DNA from: Georgenia ruanii
Lineage (GTDB): Bacteria > Actinomycetota > Actinomycetes > Actinomycetales > Actinomycetaceae
Length of the DNA stretch: 64,000 nt
Reading direction: 5' to 3'
NCBI RefSeq assembly: GCF_009193175.1
Contig: NZ_VUKE01000003.1
Location: 1 to 64,000, forward strand
The position numbers were made by a program, and so were the translations under genes. This document shows, in pieces, positions 25,299 to 34,419 of this stretch (its first letter is position 1; each line of letters begins with the position of its first letter). The notes under the pieces are model-generated. The model had not been told where the DNA came from, did no database searches, and worked only from the letters and a program-made list of their open reading frames with translations.

Positions 25299-27110
25299 GT
25301 GAGCCAGCGCATCGAGGACTACGGCCCGATCGGTGACCTGCACACCATGGCCCTCGTGGGCCGCGACGGCTCCATCGACTGGCTCTGCCTGCCCCGGTTC
25401 GACTCCGGCGCCTGCTTCGCCCGGCTGCTCGGCGGGGACGACGCCGGCTTCTGGCAGATCGGGCCCGCGGCCGGCGGCCGGTGCACGCGGCGGCACTACC
25501 ACGGCGACAGCCTCGTGCTCGAGACCGAGTGGGAGACACCCGACGGCACCGTCCGCCTCATCGACTTCATGCCCCCGCGCGACGATGCCGCGGACATCGT
25601 CCGCATCGTCGAGGGCGTCTCCGGCCGGGTGCCGATGCGGATGGAGATGCGGCTGCGCTTCGACTACGGCCACATCATCCCGTGGGTCCGGCGCCAAGGC
25701 GGGCAGCAGCTCTCGGCCATCGCGGGCCCGGACGCGATCTGGCTGGACACCCCGGCACGGCTCGAGGGCCGTGACATGACGACCGTCTCCGAGTTCGAGG
25801 TCGGCGAGGGGGAGCGGGTGCCGTTCGTGCTCACCCACCACCCCTCCCACCAGCCGGCGCCGGGCCGGCGCGACGCCGGGAAGGTGCTCGACCGGACCCT
25901 GGACTTCTGGCGGCGATGGATCGCCAACATCAAGTACGAGGGCTCCTGGGAGGAGCCCGTGCACCGCTCCCTGATCACCCTCAAGGCGCTCAGCTACGAG
26001 CCCACCGGCGGCATCGTCGCCGCCGCCACGACGTCGCTGCCCGAGCGGCTCGGCGGCCCGCGCAACTGGGACTACCGCTTCTGCTGGCTGCGCGACGCCA
26101 CCTTCACCCTCCAGGCCCTGCTCGGCACCGGGTTCGTCAAGGAAGCCGGCGCCTGGCGTGACTGGCTGCTGCGCGCCGTCGCCGGGGACCCGGCCGACCT
26201 GCAGATCATGTACGGCATCGACGGCACCCGCCGGCTGACCGAGTACGAGGTGGACTGGCTGGCCGGCTACGAGGGGTCCCGCCCGGTGCGCATCGGCAAC
26301 GCCGCGGTCGGCCAGTTCCAGCTCGACGTGTGGGGCGAGGTCCTCGACGGCCTGCACGTGGCCCGGATGGCCGGGATGACCCGGGAGAGCCCGGCGTGGG
26401 AGCTCCAGCGCGCGCTGCTCGACTACCTCGAGGGGCACTGGCAGGACCAGGACAACAGCCTGTGGGAGGTGCGTGGGCCCCGGCGCGACTTCGTCCACTC
26501 CAAGGCCATGGCCTGGGCCGGCATCGACCGGGCGGTGCAGGCCGTCGAGCGGTTCGGGCTCGACGGCCCGGTGGACAGGTGGAGGGCGCTGCGCGAGCAG
26601 ATCCACGCCGAGGTCTGCGCCAAGGGCTTCGACGCCGACCGCGGCACCTTCACCCAGTTCTACGGCTCCCGGGGCCTGGACGCGGCGCTGCTGCTGCTGC
26701 CGCAGGTGGGCTTCCTGCCCTGGGACGACGACCGGATCGTCGGCACCGTCGACGCCGTGCGCCGCGAGCTGATGGAGGACGGCTTCGTGCTGCGCTACCG
26801 GCCCGACGCCGACGGCGGCGTCGACGGCCTGCCCGGCGCCGAGGGGGCGTTCCTCGCCTGCAGCTTCTGGCTCGCCAACGCCCTGCACGGCACGGGCCGC
26901 CGGGACGAGGCGGTCGACCTGTTCGAACGCCTGCTCGGCCTGCGCAACGACCTCGGCATCCTCAGCGAGGAGTACGACCTCGACACGCACCGCCAGGTCG
27001 GCAACACCCCCCAGGCCTTCAGCCACGTGGGCCTGGTCAACACCGCCCGCCACCTCAGCGGCACCCATCCCGCGAAGGAAGCCAAGAAGGCCACGAACCG
27101 GTCCGCCTAG
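25299..27110 (+). CDS. GH15 family glucoamylase/trehalase
   Basis: Glycoside hydrolase family 15 enzyme of 603 residues, cytoplasmic (no signal peptide). The N-terminal beta-sandwich begins IEDYGPIGDLHTMALVGRDG. The (alpha/alpha)6 barrel has RNWDYRFCWLRDA, GILSEEYD and the terminal GNTPQAFSHVGLVNTARHL, all hallmarks of this family. In actinobacteria close relatives act as trehalases or glucoamylases that release glucose. GTG25299 has GGGAGG five bases upstream. The next gene, a glucose-dehydrogenase-like enzyme, starts 8 bp after the stop, suggesting a shared pathway from polysaccharide or trehalose to gluconate. Confidence 0.92.
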   Translation: MSQRIEDYGPIGDLHTMALVGRDGSIDWLCLPRFDSGACFARLLGGDDAGFWQIGPAAGGRCTRRHYHGDSLVLETEWETPDGTVRLIDFMPPRDDAADIVRIVEGVSGRVPMRMEMRLRFDYGHIIPWVRRQGGQQLSAIAGPDAIWLDTPARLEGRDMTTVSEFEVGEGERVPFVLTHHPSHQPAPGRRDAGKVLDRTLDFWRRWIANIKYEGSWEEPVHRSLITLKALSYEPTGGIVAAATTSLPERLGGPRNWDYRFCWLRDATFTLQALLGTGFVKEAGAWRDWLLRAVAGDPADLQIMYGIDGTRRLTEYEVDWLAGYEGSRPVRIGNAAVGQFQLDVWGEVLDGLHVARMAGMTRESPAWELQRALLDYLEGHWQDQDNSLWEVRGPRRDFVHSKAMAWAGIDRAVQAVERFGLDGPVDRWRALREQIHAEVCAKGFDADRGTFTQFYGSRGLDAALLLLPQVGFLPWDDDRIVGTVDAVRRELMEDGFVLRYRPDADGGVDGLPGAEGAFLACSFWLANALHGTGRRDEAVDLFERLLGLRNDLGILSEEYDLDTHRQVGNTPQAFSHVGLVNTARHLSGTHPAKEAKKATNRSA

Positions 27111-27118
27111 GAGGGCCC

Positions 27119-28174
27119 ATGCGCGCGCTGACCGTCGTCCCGCTCCAGGGCGACTCGCTCGACGTCACCGACGTCCCCGAGCCCGGCCCGGACACCGGGG
27201 ACCTCCTGGTCGACGGCGTCGCCCTGGGGGTGTGCGGCACCGACAGGGAGATCGCCCGCGGCGAGTATGGCTGGGCGCCCGCGGGCCACGACCGCCTCGT
27301 GCTCGGGCACGAGTCCCTGGGCCGGGTCCGGGAGGCGCCGGAGGGGTCCGGCTTCGGCGCCGGCGACCTCGTCGTCGGCGTCGTGCGCCGCCCCGACCCG
27401 GTGCCGTGCGGGGCCTGCGCCCGCGGGCAGTTCGACATGTGCCGCAACGGCAGGTACACCGAGCGCGGGATCAAGGAGCGCGACGGGTACGGCAGCGAGC
27501 GCTGGCGGGTGGAGCACGAGTTCGCCGTACGCCTGGAGCCCGGGCTGGCCGACGTCGGGATGCTCCTCGAGCCCACCACCGTCGTCGCCAAGGCCTGGGA
27601 CCAGGTCGAGCGCATCGGGGCGCGGTCCTGGTTCGACCCGCGCACCGTGCTCGTCACCGGCGCCGGACCCATCGGCCTGCTCGCCGCCCTGCTGGGGGTC
27701 CAGCGCGGGATGGAGGTGCACGTCCTCGACCGGGTCACCGACGGGCCCAAGCCCCAGCTCGTGGCCGACCTCGGCGCGACCTACCACAGCGACCCGGCCG
27801 ACGACGTCGCCGGCAAGCTCCGGCCCGACGTGACGATCGAGGCGACCGGGGCGGTGTCGGTGGTCGTCGCGGCCATGGCGAACACCGGCGCCTACGGCAT
27901 CGTGTGCCTCACCGGCGTCTCCTCCCGCGGGCGTCGCCTGACCATCGACGCCGGGTCGCTCAACCGCGAGATCGTCCTGGACAACGACGTCGTGGTCGGC
28001 TCGGTCAACGCCAACCTGGCCCACTACGCCGCCGCGGCCGACGCCCTGGCCAAGGCCGACCTGGACTGGCTGCGCCGGCTGATCACCCGGCGGGTGCCGC
28101 TGCAGCGGGCGGCGGAGGCGTTCCAGCCGCAGGAGGCCGACATCAAGGTCGTGATCGACCTGTCGGCGGCCTGA
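27119..28174 (+). CDS. Glucose 1-dehydrogenase-like zinc alcohol dehydrogenase (MDR family)
   Basis: 351 residues. Zinc site residues are seen in GVCGTDREIARGEYG and LGHESLGRV; a structural-zinc-type loop PCGACARGQFDMC is partly kept. The nucleotide-binding motif is VTGAGPIGLLAALLG. The N-terminal LGVCGTDREI, GRYTERGIKERDGYG and VLDNDVVVGSVNAN are typical of archaeal-type glucose 1-dehydrogenases, which oxidise glucose with NAD(P) to gluconolactone. ATG27119 has GGAGGG just upstream. It sits directly after the GH15 gene, as expected if glucose released by one enzyme is oxidised by the other. Confidence 0.88.
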   Translation: MRALTVVPLQGDSLDVTDVPEPGPDTGDLLVDGVALGVCGTDREIARGEYGWAPAGHDRLVLGHESLGRVREAPEGSGFGAGDLVVGVVRRPDPVPCGACARGQFDMCRNGRYTERGIKERDGYGSERWRVEHEFAVRLEPGLADVGMLLEPTTVVAKAWDQVERIGARSWFDPRTVLVTGAGPIGLLAALLGVQRGMEVHVLDRVTDGPKPQLVADLGATYHSDPADDVAGKLRPDVTIEATGAVSVVVAAMANTGAYGIVCLTGVSSRGRRLTIDAGSLNREIVLDNDVVVGSVNANLAHYAAAADALAKADLDWLRRLITRRVPLQRAAEAFQPQEADIKVVIDLSAA

Positions 28175-28212
28175 CCGCGGCGCGGCGGGCGGCGTCGGTG
28201 CGCCGGCCGGCG

Positions 28213-28923
28213 CTACGGCTCGACCGGCTCGATCAGTTCGGGCCCGTCGTTGCGGACGTCGCCGACGGCCGCGGACACCGGGCGCGGGCGCAGCACCGGC
28301 TTCGGCATCGCCGCGACCATCTCGCGCACGGTGCCGAGGTCCTCCACGCTGGGGTCCAGCCAGGCGTCGATGAGGTCCGCGGGCACGAGAAGCGGGGTCC
28401 GGTCGTGGATGTGCCCGATGGCGTCGGCGGCCTGGGTGGTGAGGATGGTGTTGGTCCACAGCCACCTGTCGGGGTGGTCGTCGGGCAGGGCCGGGTCCGG
28501 CCAGAGCTCGTAGAGCCCCGCGAAGGCCAGCACGCCGTCGCCGTGGAGGAAGTAGGGCTGCTTGCCCTCGGGGGTCTTCTCCCACTCGTAGTACCCGTCG
28601 GCGGCCAGCAGGCACCGTCGACGCGCGGCGGCCTTGCGGAAGGCCGGCTTCTCGGTGACCGTCTCCGAGCGGGCGTTGATGAGGCGGGCGCCGCCCCGGG
28701 GGTCCTTGGCCCAGGAGGGCACCAGCCCCCAGCGCACCGTGCGCAGCTGGCGCGCCGGCGTCGCCTCGGGGTCCTGGCGCGGCGCGCGTTCGAGCACCGC
28801 GCGCACCTGGTCGGTGGGGGCGACGTTCCACGACGGCGGCAGCTCCTCGCCGACCACCTCGTCGATCGCGAAGGCGGTGACCAGATCGGCGTCGCGGCGG
28901 GCGTTGGCGTAGCGACCACACAT
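28213..28923 (-). CDS. SRAP family protein (HMCES/YedK-like abasic-site binder)
   Basis: 236 residues. SOS-response-associated peptidase/abasic-site shield: it forms a covalent link to abasic sites in single-stranded DNA through Cys2. Motifs present: MCGRYAN at the extreme N-terminus, PSWNVAPTDQ, LINARSET, ADGYYEWEK (catalytic Glu) and HDRTPLLV (His). ATG28923 is fixed by the requirement that Cys follows Met. Length is normal. Monocistronic, divergent from the decarboxylase gene. Confidence 0.95.
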   Translation of the reverse strand: MCGRYANARRDADLVTAFAIDEVVGEELPPSWNVAPTDQVRAVLERAPRQDPEATPARQLRTVRWGLVPSWAKDPRGGARLINARSETVTEKPAFRKAAARRRCLLAADGYYEWEKTPEGKQPYFLHGDGVLAFAGLYELWPDPALPDDHPDRWLWTNTILTTQAADAIGHIHDRTPLLVPADLIDAWLDPSVEDLGTVREMVAAMPKPVLRPRPVSAAVGDVRNDGPELIEPVEP

Positions 28924-29060
28924 GGGGCCAGTGTGCGGCACCCCACCCACACCCGCCGGGCCGACCGGCCGGGGTCGTTGCGGTTGCGGGGCGTCGGGAG
29001 CGCCCCCAGGATCGGCCTTCCCAGGCGGTCACGGGCCGCTTGAGCAGGGAGGGAGCCGTC

Positions 29061-30521
29061 ATGGACCACTCGCGCGTGCCGGTGCTGGAGGCGTTGGAGG
29101 CCTTCCGCAGCCGGGGGGACATCGTCTACGGCCCTCCGGGGCATCGGCAGGGCCGGGGGGCCGACCCGCGGGTGGTCGAGGTGGTCGGCGAGGGGGTCTA
29201 CGCCTCGGACGTGCTCTCCCTCAACGGCCTGGACGACCGGCGCCAGTCGCAGGGCGTCCTCCAGCAGGCCCAGGAGCTCATGGCCGACGCCGTGCGCGCC
29301 GACAAGGCGTTCTTCTCCACCTGCGGCAGCTCGCTGTCGGTCAAGACCGCCATGATGTCCGTGGCCGGCCCGGGGGAGAAGCTGCTCGTCTCGCGCAACG
29401 CCCACAAGTCGGTCGTCTCCGGCCTCATCCTCAGTGGCATCCGGCCCGTGTGGGTCCACCCGCACTTCGACGAGGACCTCCACATCGCCCACCCGCCCGA
29501 GCCCGAGGACGTGCGCAGCGCCCTCGAGGCGCACCCCGACGCCAAGGGCATGCTGCTCGTCTCGCCCACCGACTGGGGGACCTGCGCGGACATCGCCGGC
29601 GTCGCCCGGGTCTGCCACGACGACGACGTCCCCCTCATCGTCGACGAGGCGTGGGGCGCCCACCTGCCCTTCCACGACGACCTGCCGGCCTGGGGCATGG
29701 ACGTCGGCGCCGACCTCGTGGTCACGAGCGTGCACAAGATGGGCGGCGCGATCGAGCAGAGCTCGGTGTTCCACCTCCAGGGGGACCGGGTGGACCCCGA
29801 CGTGCTCAAGGCGCGCGAGGACCTCCTCGGCACGACGAGCTCGTCGAGCCTGGTCTACCTCACCCTCGACGGGTGGCGCCGGCAGATGGTCGAGCAGGGG
29901 GAGGAGCTGCTGTCTGCCGCCATCGACCGGGCCGGGCGGGTGCGCGAGGCCGTGGGGCGCATCGACGGGATCGAGCTCATGGGGCGCGAGGTCGTCCGGC
30001 CGCAGGGAGTGTTCGACCTCGACCCGCTCGTGCTCACGATGGACGTCCGGCCGCTGGGGATCACCGGGTTCCAGGCCGCCGAGTGGCTGCGCGCCACCTG
30101 CCACGTCGACACCGGGTCGGCGGACACCTGCCGGCTCAGCGCGCGCATCACCGTCGGCGACGACGACCGCACCGAGCAGGTGCTCGTCGACTCCCTCGCC
30201 CGCCTCGCCGAGGAGGCGGGGGGCATCGAGCCGGCGCCGCCGGTGGCGCTGCCACCCGGGTCCGCCCTGGAGACCGAGATGGTCATGCTGCCGCGCGAGG
30301 CGTTCTTCGCCCGGGTGGAGCAGGTGCCGATCGCCCAGGCCGTCGGTCGCGTCGTCGCCGAGGAGATCAGCCCCTACCCGCCCGGGGTCCCGGTGCTGGC
30401 GCCCGGGGAGCGGGTCAACGCCGAGATCGTCGAGTACCTCACCACCGGGCTCGCGGCGGGGATGCTCGTGCCCGACGCCGCCGACCCCAGGCTCACCTCG
30501 CTGCGGGTGGTGGCCGAGTAA
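29061..30521 (+). CDS. Orn/Lys/Arg decarboxylase (PLP fold type I)
   Basis: 486 residues, the short Gram-positive type (like Bacillus SpeA), not the ~710-residue inducible enterobacterial form. The PLP lysine is in SVHKMGGAIEQSS. Other motifs: DIVYGPPGHRQGRG, FFSTCGSSLSVKTAMM, SRNAHKSV, IVDEAWGAHLPFH. The C-terminal domain ends with PPGVPVLAPGERVN. It decarboxylates a basic amino acid to a polyamine precursor; which amino acid is not evident. ATG29061 has GGGAGGGAG upstream. A GC-rich palindrome follows the stop. Confidence 0.9.
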   Translation: MDHSRVPVLEALEAFRSRGDIVYGPPGHRQGRGADPRVVEVVGEGVYASDVLSLNGLDDRRQSQGVLQQAQELMADAVRADKAFFSTCGSSLSVKTAMMSVAGPGEKLLVSRNAHKSVVSGLILSGIRPVWVHPHFDEDLHIAHPPEPEDVRSALEAHPDAKGMLLVSPTDWGTCADIAGVARVCHDDDVPLIVDEAWGAHLPFHDDLPAWGMDVGADLVVTSVHKMGGAIEQSSVFHLQGDRVDPDVLKAREDLLGTTSSSSLVYLTLDGWRRQMVEQGEELLSAAIDRAGRVREAVGRIDGIELMGREVVRPQGVFDLDPLVLTMDVRPLGITGFQAAEWLRATCHVDTGSADTCRLSARITVGDDDRTEQVLVDSLARLAEEAGGIEPAPPVALPPGSALETEMVMLPREAFFARVEQVPIAQAVGRVVAEEISPYPPGVPVLAPGERVNAEIVEYLTTGLAAGMLVPDAADPRLTSLRVVAE

Positions 30522-30522
30522 C

Positions 30523-30540
30523 CGCGCGGGCGCCCGCGCG
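30523..30540. terminator. GC-rich palindrome, possible terminator
   Basis: Perfect 18-bp palindrome CGCGCGGGCGCCCGCGCG immediately after the decarboxylase stop and before the convergent SulP gene end. It has no real loop, so a stable hairpin would need to open some bases at its centre. Placement between convergent genes supports a bidirectional terminator. Confidence 0.45.
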
Positions 30541-30569
30541 CGGCGTCGGGGCCGCCGCCGGCCGGCGCG

Positions 30570-32114
30570 TCAGTGCCCGCCGGCGAGGTGGCCGGCGAGG
30601 CGCCCGTGCCGCTCCGCGCTGTCCGCGTCCAGCCCGACGATGGTGGCCGTCTTGCCCTTGGCGGCGTACCTGGTCGTGATCGCGTCCAGGGCGGCCACGG
30701 TGGAGGCGTCCCAGATGTGCGACCGGGACATGTCGATGACGACGTTCTCCGGGTCGCCGGCGTAGTCGAACTGGGTGACGAGGTCGTTGCTCGAGGCCCA
30801 GAACAGCTCGCCGACCACGGCGTAGACCCGGGTGTGCTCGTCGGGATGGGCGACCTCGACGACCTCGGTGAGGTGGGCGACGCGGCGCACGAACATCACC
30901 GCGGCCACCAGCACGCCGGTGACGACGCCGTAGGCGAGGTTGTGGGTGGCGACCGTGACGGCGACGGTGGCCAGCATGACGAGGGTCTCGGACCGCGGCA
31001 TGCGCCGCAGCGTCGCCGGCCGGATCGAGTGCCAGTCGAAGGTGCCGACGCAGACCATGACCATCACCGCGACGAGCGCGGCCATCGGGATGGTGGCGAC
31101 GACGTCGCCCAGCCCGACCACGAGGATCAGCAGGAACACCCCCGCGAGGAACGTCGAGATCCGGGTGCGGGCGCCGGAGGCCCTGACGTTGATCATCGTC
31201 TGGCCGATCATCGCGCACCCGCCCATGCCGCCGAAGAACCCGGTGACGACGTTCGCCACGCCCTGGCCCCACGCCTCCCGCGTCTTGTCCGACCGGGTGT
31301 CGGTGACGTCGTCGACCAGCTTGGCCGTCATGAGCGACTCCATCAGCCCGACCAGCGCCATGGCGACGGCGTAGGGGCCGATGATCCGCAGGGTGTCCAG
31401 GCTCAGCGGCACGTCCGGGACGAACAGGGACGGCAGGGACTCGGGCAGCTGGCCCTGGTCCCCGACGGTGGGCACGTGCAGCGCGAACGCCACCGTGACG
31501 ACGGTGAGGACGACGATGGTCACGAGCGGGGCCGGGACCGCCGTGGTGAGCCGCGGGACGAGGACGATGAGCGCGATGCCGACGGCGACCATGCCGTAGA
31601 CGACCACCGGCACCCCGGTCAGGTGCGGCAGCTGGGCCAGAAAGATGAGGATCGCCAGGGCGTTGACGAAGCCGACCATGACGCTGCGCGGGATGAACCG
31701 CACGAGCTTCGCCACCCCGAGGACCCCGAAGGCGACCTGGATGACCCCGGCGAGGATCACCGTGGCGATGAAGTGGTCCATGCCGTGCTCGCGCACCACC
31801 GGCGCGATGACGAGGGCGACCGCGCCGGTGGCGGCGGAGATCATGGCCGGCCGTCCACCAAGGATCGCGATCGAGACGGCCATCGTGAACGAGGCGAACA
31901 GGCCCATCCGCGGGTCGACCCCGGCGATGATCGAGAACGAGATGGCCTCCGGGATCAGCGCCAGGGCGACGACCAGTCCGGCGAGGACCTCGGTGCGCAG
32001 GCGGCGCGGATCGCGCAGCGCGCCGCGGACGGAGGTGACGTCCTCGGTCCGCGCCTGCCGGCGCTCCTCGGGACCGCGCGGCGGGCGCTGGACGGCGGCG
32101 AAGGGCGAGGTCAC
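30570..32114 (-). CDS. SulP family anion transporter with STAS domain
   Basis: Membrane transporter of 514 residues with about 10-12 helices and a C-terminal cytoplasmic STAS domain. Family motifs: LVVALALIPEAISFSIIAGV near the N-terminus and GGMGGCAMIGQTMINVRASG. STAS begins around VYAVVGELFWASSNDL and includes VVIDMSRSHIWDASTVAAL. Substrates of the family are sulfate, bicarbonate or dicarboxylates; this subgroup is often a bicarbonate/sulfate carrier, but I cannot decide. GTG32114 has GGGAG six bases upstream. Confidence 0.92.
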   Translation of the reverse strand: MTSPFAAVQRPPRGPEERRQARTEDVTSVRGALRDPRRLRTEVLAGLVVALALIPEAISFSIIAGVDPRMGLFASFTMAVSIAILGGRPAMISAATGAVALVIAPVVREHGMDHFIATVILAGVIQVAFGVLGVAKLVRFIPRSVMVGFVNALAILIFLAQLPHLTGVPVVVYGMVAVGIALIVLVPRLTTAVPAPLVTIVVLTVVTVAFALHVPTVGDQGQLPESLPSLFVPDVPLSLDTLRIIGPYAVAMALVGLMESLMTAKLVDDVTDTRSDKTREAWGQGVANVVTGFFGGMGGCAMIGQTMINVRASGARTRISTFLAGVFLLILVVGLGDVVATIPMAALVAVMVMVCVGTFDWHSIRPATLRRMPRSETLVMLATVAVTVATHNLAYGVVTGVLVAAVMFVRRVAHLTEVVEVAHPDEHTRVYAVVGELFWASSNDLVTQFDYAGDPENVVIDMSRSHIWDASTVAALDAITTRYAAKGKTATIVGLDADSAERHGRLAGHLAGGH

Positions 32115-32295
32115 ACAGACTCCCAGGGGCTGCGGGCGCGCGGCGCCCGATGGTCACGTCATGGCGCGGCGCGCCATCGCACCGGGAGAGGGGCTGCCGC
32201 CACCGCGCGGGGACCACGCGGGCGGACCCGGCAACCCTAGCCCAACCCGAGAGTTCGGATCGTGTGAGATGCCCCGACGGTCGCGAACCGCCGGA

Positions 32296-32943
32296 TCACC
32301 CCTCGACGTGCCGGATGACCTTCGCGGGGTTGCCCACGGCGACGACGTTGGCGGGCAGGTCCTTGGTGACGACGGCGCCCGCGCCGACCACGGTGTTCTC
32401 CCCGATCGTCACCCCGGGGCACACGATGACCCCGCCGCCGAGCCACACGTTGTCCCCGATGGTGATCGGCTCGGCCGCCTCCCACTTCGCCCGGCGCGGC
32501 TCCGGCTCGACCGGGTGGGTGGGGGTCAGCAGCTGGACGTTCGGGCCGATCTGGACGTCGTCGCCGATGGTGATGCGGGCGACGTCGAGCGCCACGAGGC
32601 CGTAGTTGGCGAAGGTGCGGGCCCCGAGGGCGATCTGGGTGCCGTAGTCGACGAAGAGGGGCGGGCGGATCTCGGTGTCCTCCCCGATCGACCCGAGCAG
32701 CTCCTCGAGGAGGCGACGGCGCAGCGGACCCTGCCGGACCGTCGTGGCGTTGTAGGCGTCCATGAGGTCGAGCGCGGCCTGGTTCTGCGCGGCCAGCTCG
32801 GGGTCGTCGGCGATGTAGAGGTCACCGGCGAGCATCCGCTCGCGCATCGTCCGGGTGTCGGTGGCCGCCGGGTCGTCGCCGGCGGCCGTGGTGCGGGTGT
32901 CGCCGGTGGGGGCCGCGGGCGGGAAGGCGTCGGTGGGTGCCAT
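32296..32943 (-). CDS. Maltose/galactoside O-acetyltransferase family (left-handed beta-helix)
   Basis: 215 residues. The N-terminal maltose-acetyltransferase helix (MRERMLAGDLYIADDPELAA) is followed by hexapeptide repeats forming a left-handed beta helix: IRPPLFVDYGTQIALG, ITIGDDVQIGPNVQLLTPTH, ITIGDNVWLGGGVIVCPGVTIGE, VVGAGAVVTKDLP. The catalytic His is in LTPTHPVEP. It transfers acetyl from acetyl-CoA to a sugar hydroxyl. An unusual ~35-residue Ala/Thr-rich N-terminal extension is present. ATG32943 is preferred; a TTG three codons upstream is an alternative. Confidence 0.9.
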   Translation of the reverse strand: MAPTDAFPPAAPTGDTRTTAAGDDPAATDTRTMRERMLAGDLYIADDPELAAQNQAALDLMDAYNATTVRQGPLRRRLLEELLGSIGEDTEIRPPLFVDYGTQIALGARTFANYGLVALDVARITIGDDVQIGPNVQLLTPTHPVEPEPRRAKWEAAEPITIGDNVWLGGGVIVCPGVTIGENTVVGAGAVVTKDLPANVVAVGNPAKVIRHVEG

Positions 32944-32982
32944 GGCCCCCAACGTAGCCTGCGCCGTCGGCCGGATCCGCGC

Positions 32983-33372
32983 TCAGGCGGCGGGCGGGCG
33001 GTGGGTGGTGACGGGCTCGTCGGGGTCCTCGTCGAGGATGTCGACGATCTCCCCGAGCTGGGTGACGTCGAGCAGGAACCGGACCAGGTCCGGGGGCCGC
33101 AGCATCCGCAGCCGGTCGGGCACGCGGTAGGCCAGCCGGGCGAGCATGGCGACGACGGCGGAGTCCATGAAGGTCACGTCGGCGGTGTCGACGTCGACCG
33201 GCCGGCCGAGCCCGACGGCCAGCTCGACCGCGTCGTTGAGCGTGGCGTTGAGGCTGATGTCGACGTCGCCCGCGAGCACCAGGCGGGTGCGGGCCCGGGT
33301 GCGGAGCACCGACACGGAGCCGGGTGTCCTGGTCTCGTTCGCGGGGGTGGAGGAGGTCCCGGTCGTGCTCAC
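32983..33372 (-). CDS. STAS-domain protein (anti-sigma-factor antagonist-like)
   Basis: 129 residues, a single STAS domain: ARTRLVLAGDVDISLNATL, then the phosphorylatable-serine loop ADVTFMDSAVVAMLARLAY. Such proteins bind anti-sigma kinases and are switched by phosphorylation of that Ser. GTG33372 has AGGA five bases upstream and begins a Ser/Thr-rich tail before the domain; the frame is open 13 codons further. No anti-sigma kinase is adjacent; the FHA gene upstream may belong to the same signalling network. Confidence 0.82.
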   Translation of the reverse strand: MSTTGTSSTPANETRTPGSVSVLRTRARTRLVLAGDVDISLNATLNDAVELAVGLGRPVDVDTADVTFMDSAVVAMLARLAYRVPDRLRMLRPPDLVRFLLDVTQLGEIVDILDEDPDEPVTTHRPPAA

Positions 33373-33458
33373 GATGTCCTGCGGTTCCTTTCGGTGGTGC
33401 GGCCGGTTCACCGTCGCACGGGGCGGGCCGCACTGTCGCGCCGAGGGTGCGTGTGTGG

Positions 33459-33515
33459 TGTCACGCCCCGTCGGCGCGCGGCGTGCGGCGTCACGGGCCG
33501 TCGGGGTGCGGCGTC
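33459..33515. repeat. Imperfect GGCGTCACG-type direct repeats
   Basis: Roughly two and a half imperfect copies of a 23-29 bp unit around GGCGTCACGGGCCGTCGG, spanning the end of the FHA gene and the gap to the STAS gene. The units differ by several substitutions. No coding or structural role is evident. Confidence 0.5.
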
Positions 33516-34294
33516 AGGTGCCAGGACGTCGGCGGCGGCGGGATCGTCCTCGTGATCCGGCGTGCCCGTGAGCGTGCGAGCACGTGCACGAGGAGGGCGA
33601 GCAGCACCGTGAGCAGCCCGGCCAGCCCGACCGCCCACGCCACGTGCCCGCTGAGCACGCGGCCGGCCAGCGCCCAGCCGAACATGTCCGGCGGACGGGG
33701 GACGACGTCGAGCAGCGCCGGGGGCCAGCCGAGGAAGGCGAGCATCCCCACGGCGAAGGCCGCGCCGCCGAGGGCGACCACCGCCGCGCCGACCCAGAAC
33801 AGCCGGCGGGCACGCCCCAGCCAGACCGCCGCGCGTCCGAGGAGCTGCTCGCGGTGGTGCACCACCAGCTCGGCGTAGACCTCCGGCTCCATGGTGGTCA
33901 CCGTCTCGGCGGAGTCGAGGACCGCGAGCGGGTCGGCCGGGCCGGCCGTGGCGGGCTCCGCCGGTGCCTGCCCGTACCGCAGCCGGACGTCGCCGAGGGT
34001 GACGACGTCGCCGGCGTGCAGCTCGCTCGGGGCGGTCACGGCCACGCCGTCGAGGAAGGTGCCCAGCCGGGACCCGAGATCCTCGACGAGCACCGTCTCG
34101 CCCACGCGCCGGACGGCCGCGTGCTGCGGGCTGAGGTCCGGGTCCTCGAGGCACACGTCGCAGGTGGGCGCGTTACCGAGCACGAGCGCCTCGCGCACCA
34201 GGGGGATGCGGCGCCCGCGGATCCCCGGGCCGAGCACCTCGAGGAACGGCATCCCGGCGGGAGGCAGGAGCGGTATCCCCAGGGGCTGCGCCAT
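33491..34294 (-). CDS. FHA-domain protein with two membrane helices
   Basis: 267 residues. The N-terminal part holds a forkhead-associated phosphothreonine-binding domain: VLGNAPTCDVCLEDPDLSPQ, HAAVRRVGETVLVEDLGS, RLGTFLDGVAV. Two hydrophobic segments follow (FWVGAAVVALGGAAFAVGML and VAWAVGLAGLLTVLLALLVH), so the FHA domain should face the cytoplasm and be tethered to the membrane. ATG34294 has GGAGG six bases upstream. The partner is presumably a Ser/Thr kinase substrate, but no kinase is encoded here. Confidence 0.85.
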   Translation of the reverse strand: MAQPLGIPLLPPAGMPFLEVLGPGIRGRRIPLVREALVLGNAPTCDVCLEDPDLSPQHAAVRRVGETVLVEDLGSRLGTFLDGVAVTAPSELHAGDVVTLGDVRLRYGQAPAEPATAGPADPLAVLDSAETVTTMEPEVYAELVVHHREQLLGRAAVWLGRARRLFWVGAAVVALGGAAFAVGMLAFLGWPPALLDVVPRPPDMFGWALAGRVLSGHVAWAVGLAGLLTVLLALLVHVLARSRARRITRTIPPPPTSWHLTPHPDGP

Positions 34295-34419
34295 CGCGAC
34301 CTCCGCGGCGCCGAGCAGGTCGACAAGTGTTGGCGAAAGTCTCTCACCGGCGCCAGGCACGCGGCGCGCTGGATGCCCCCCTGTCGGCGCCCCCTCCCGA
34401 CCCCCCAGGGTCGTAGGGG

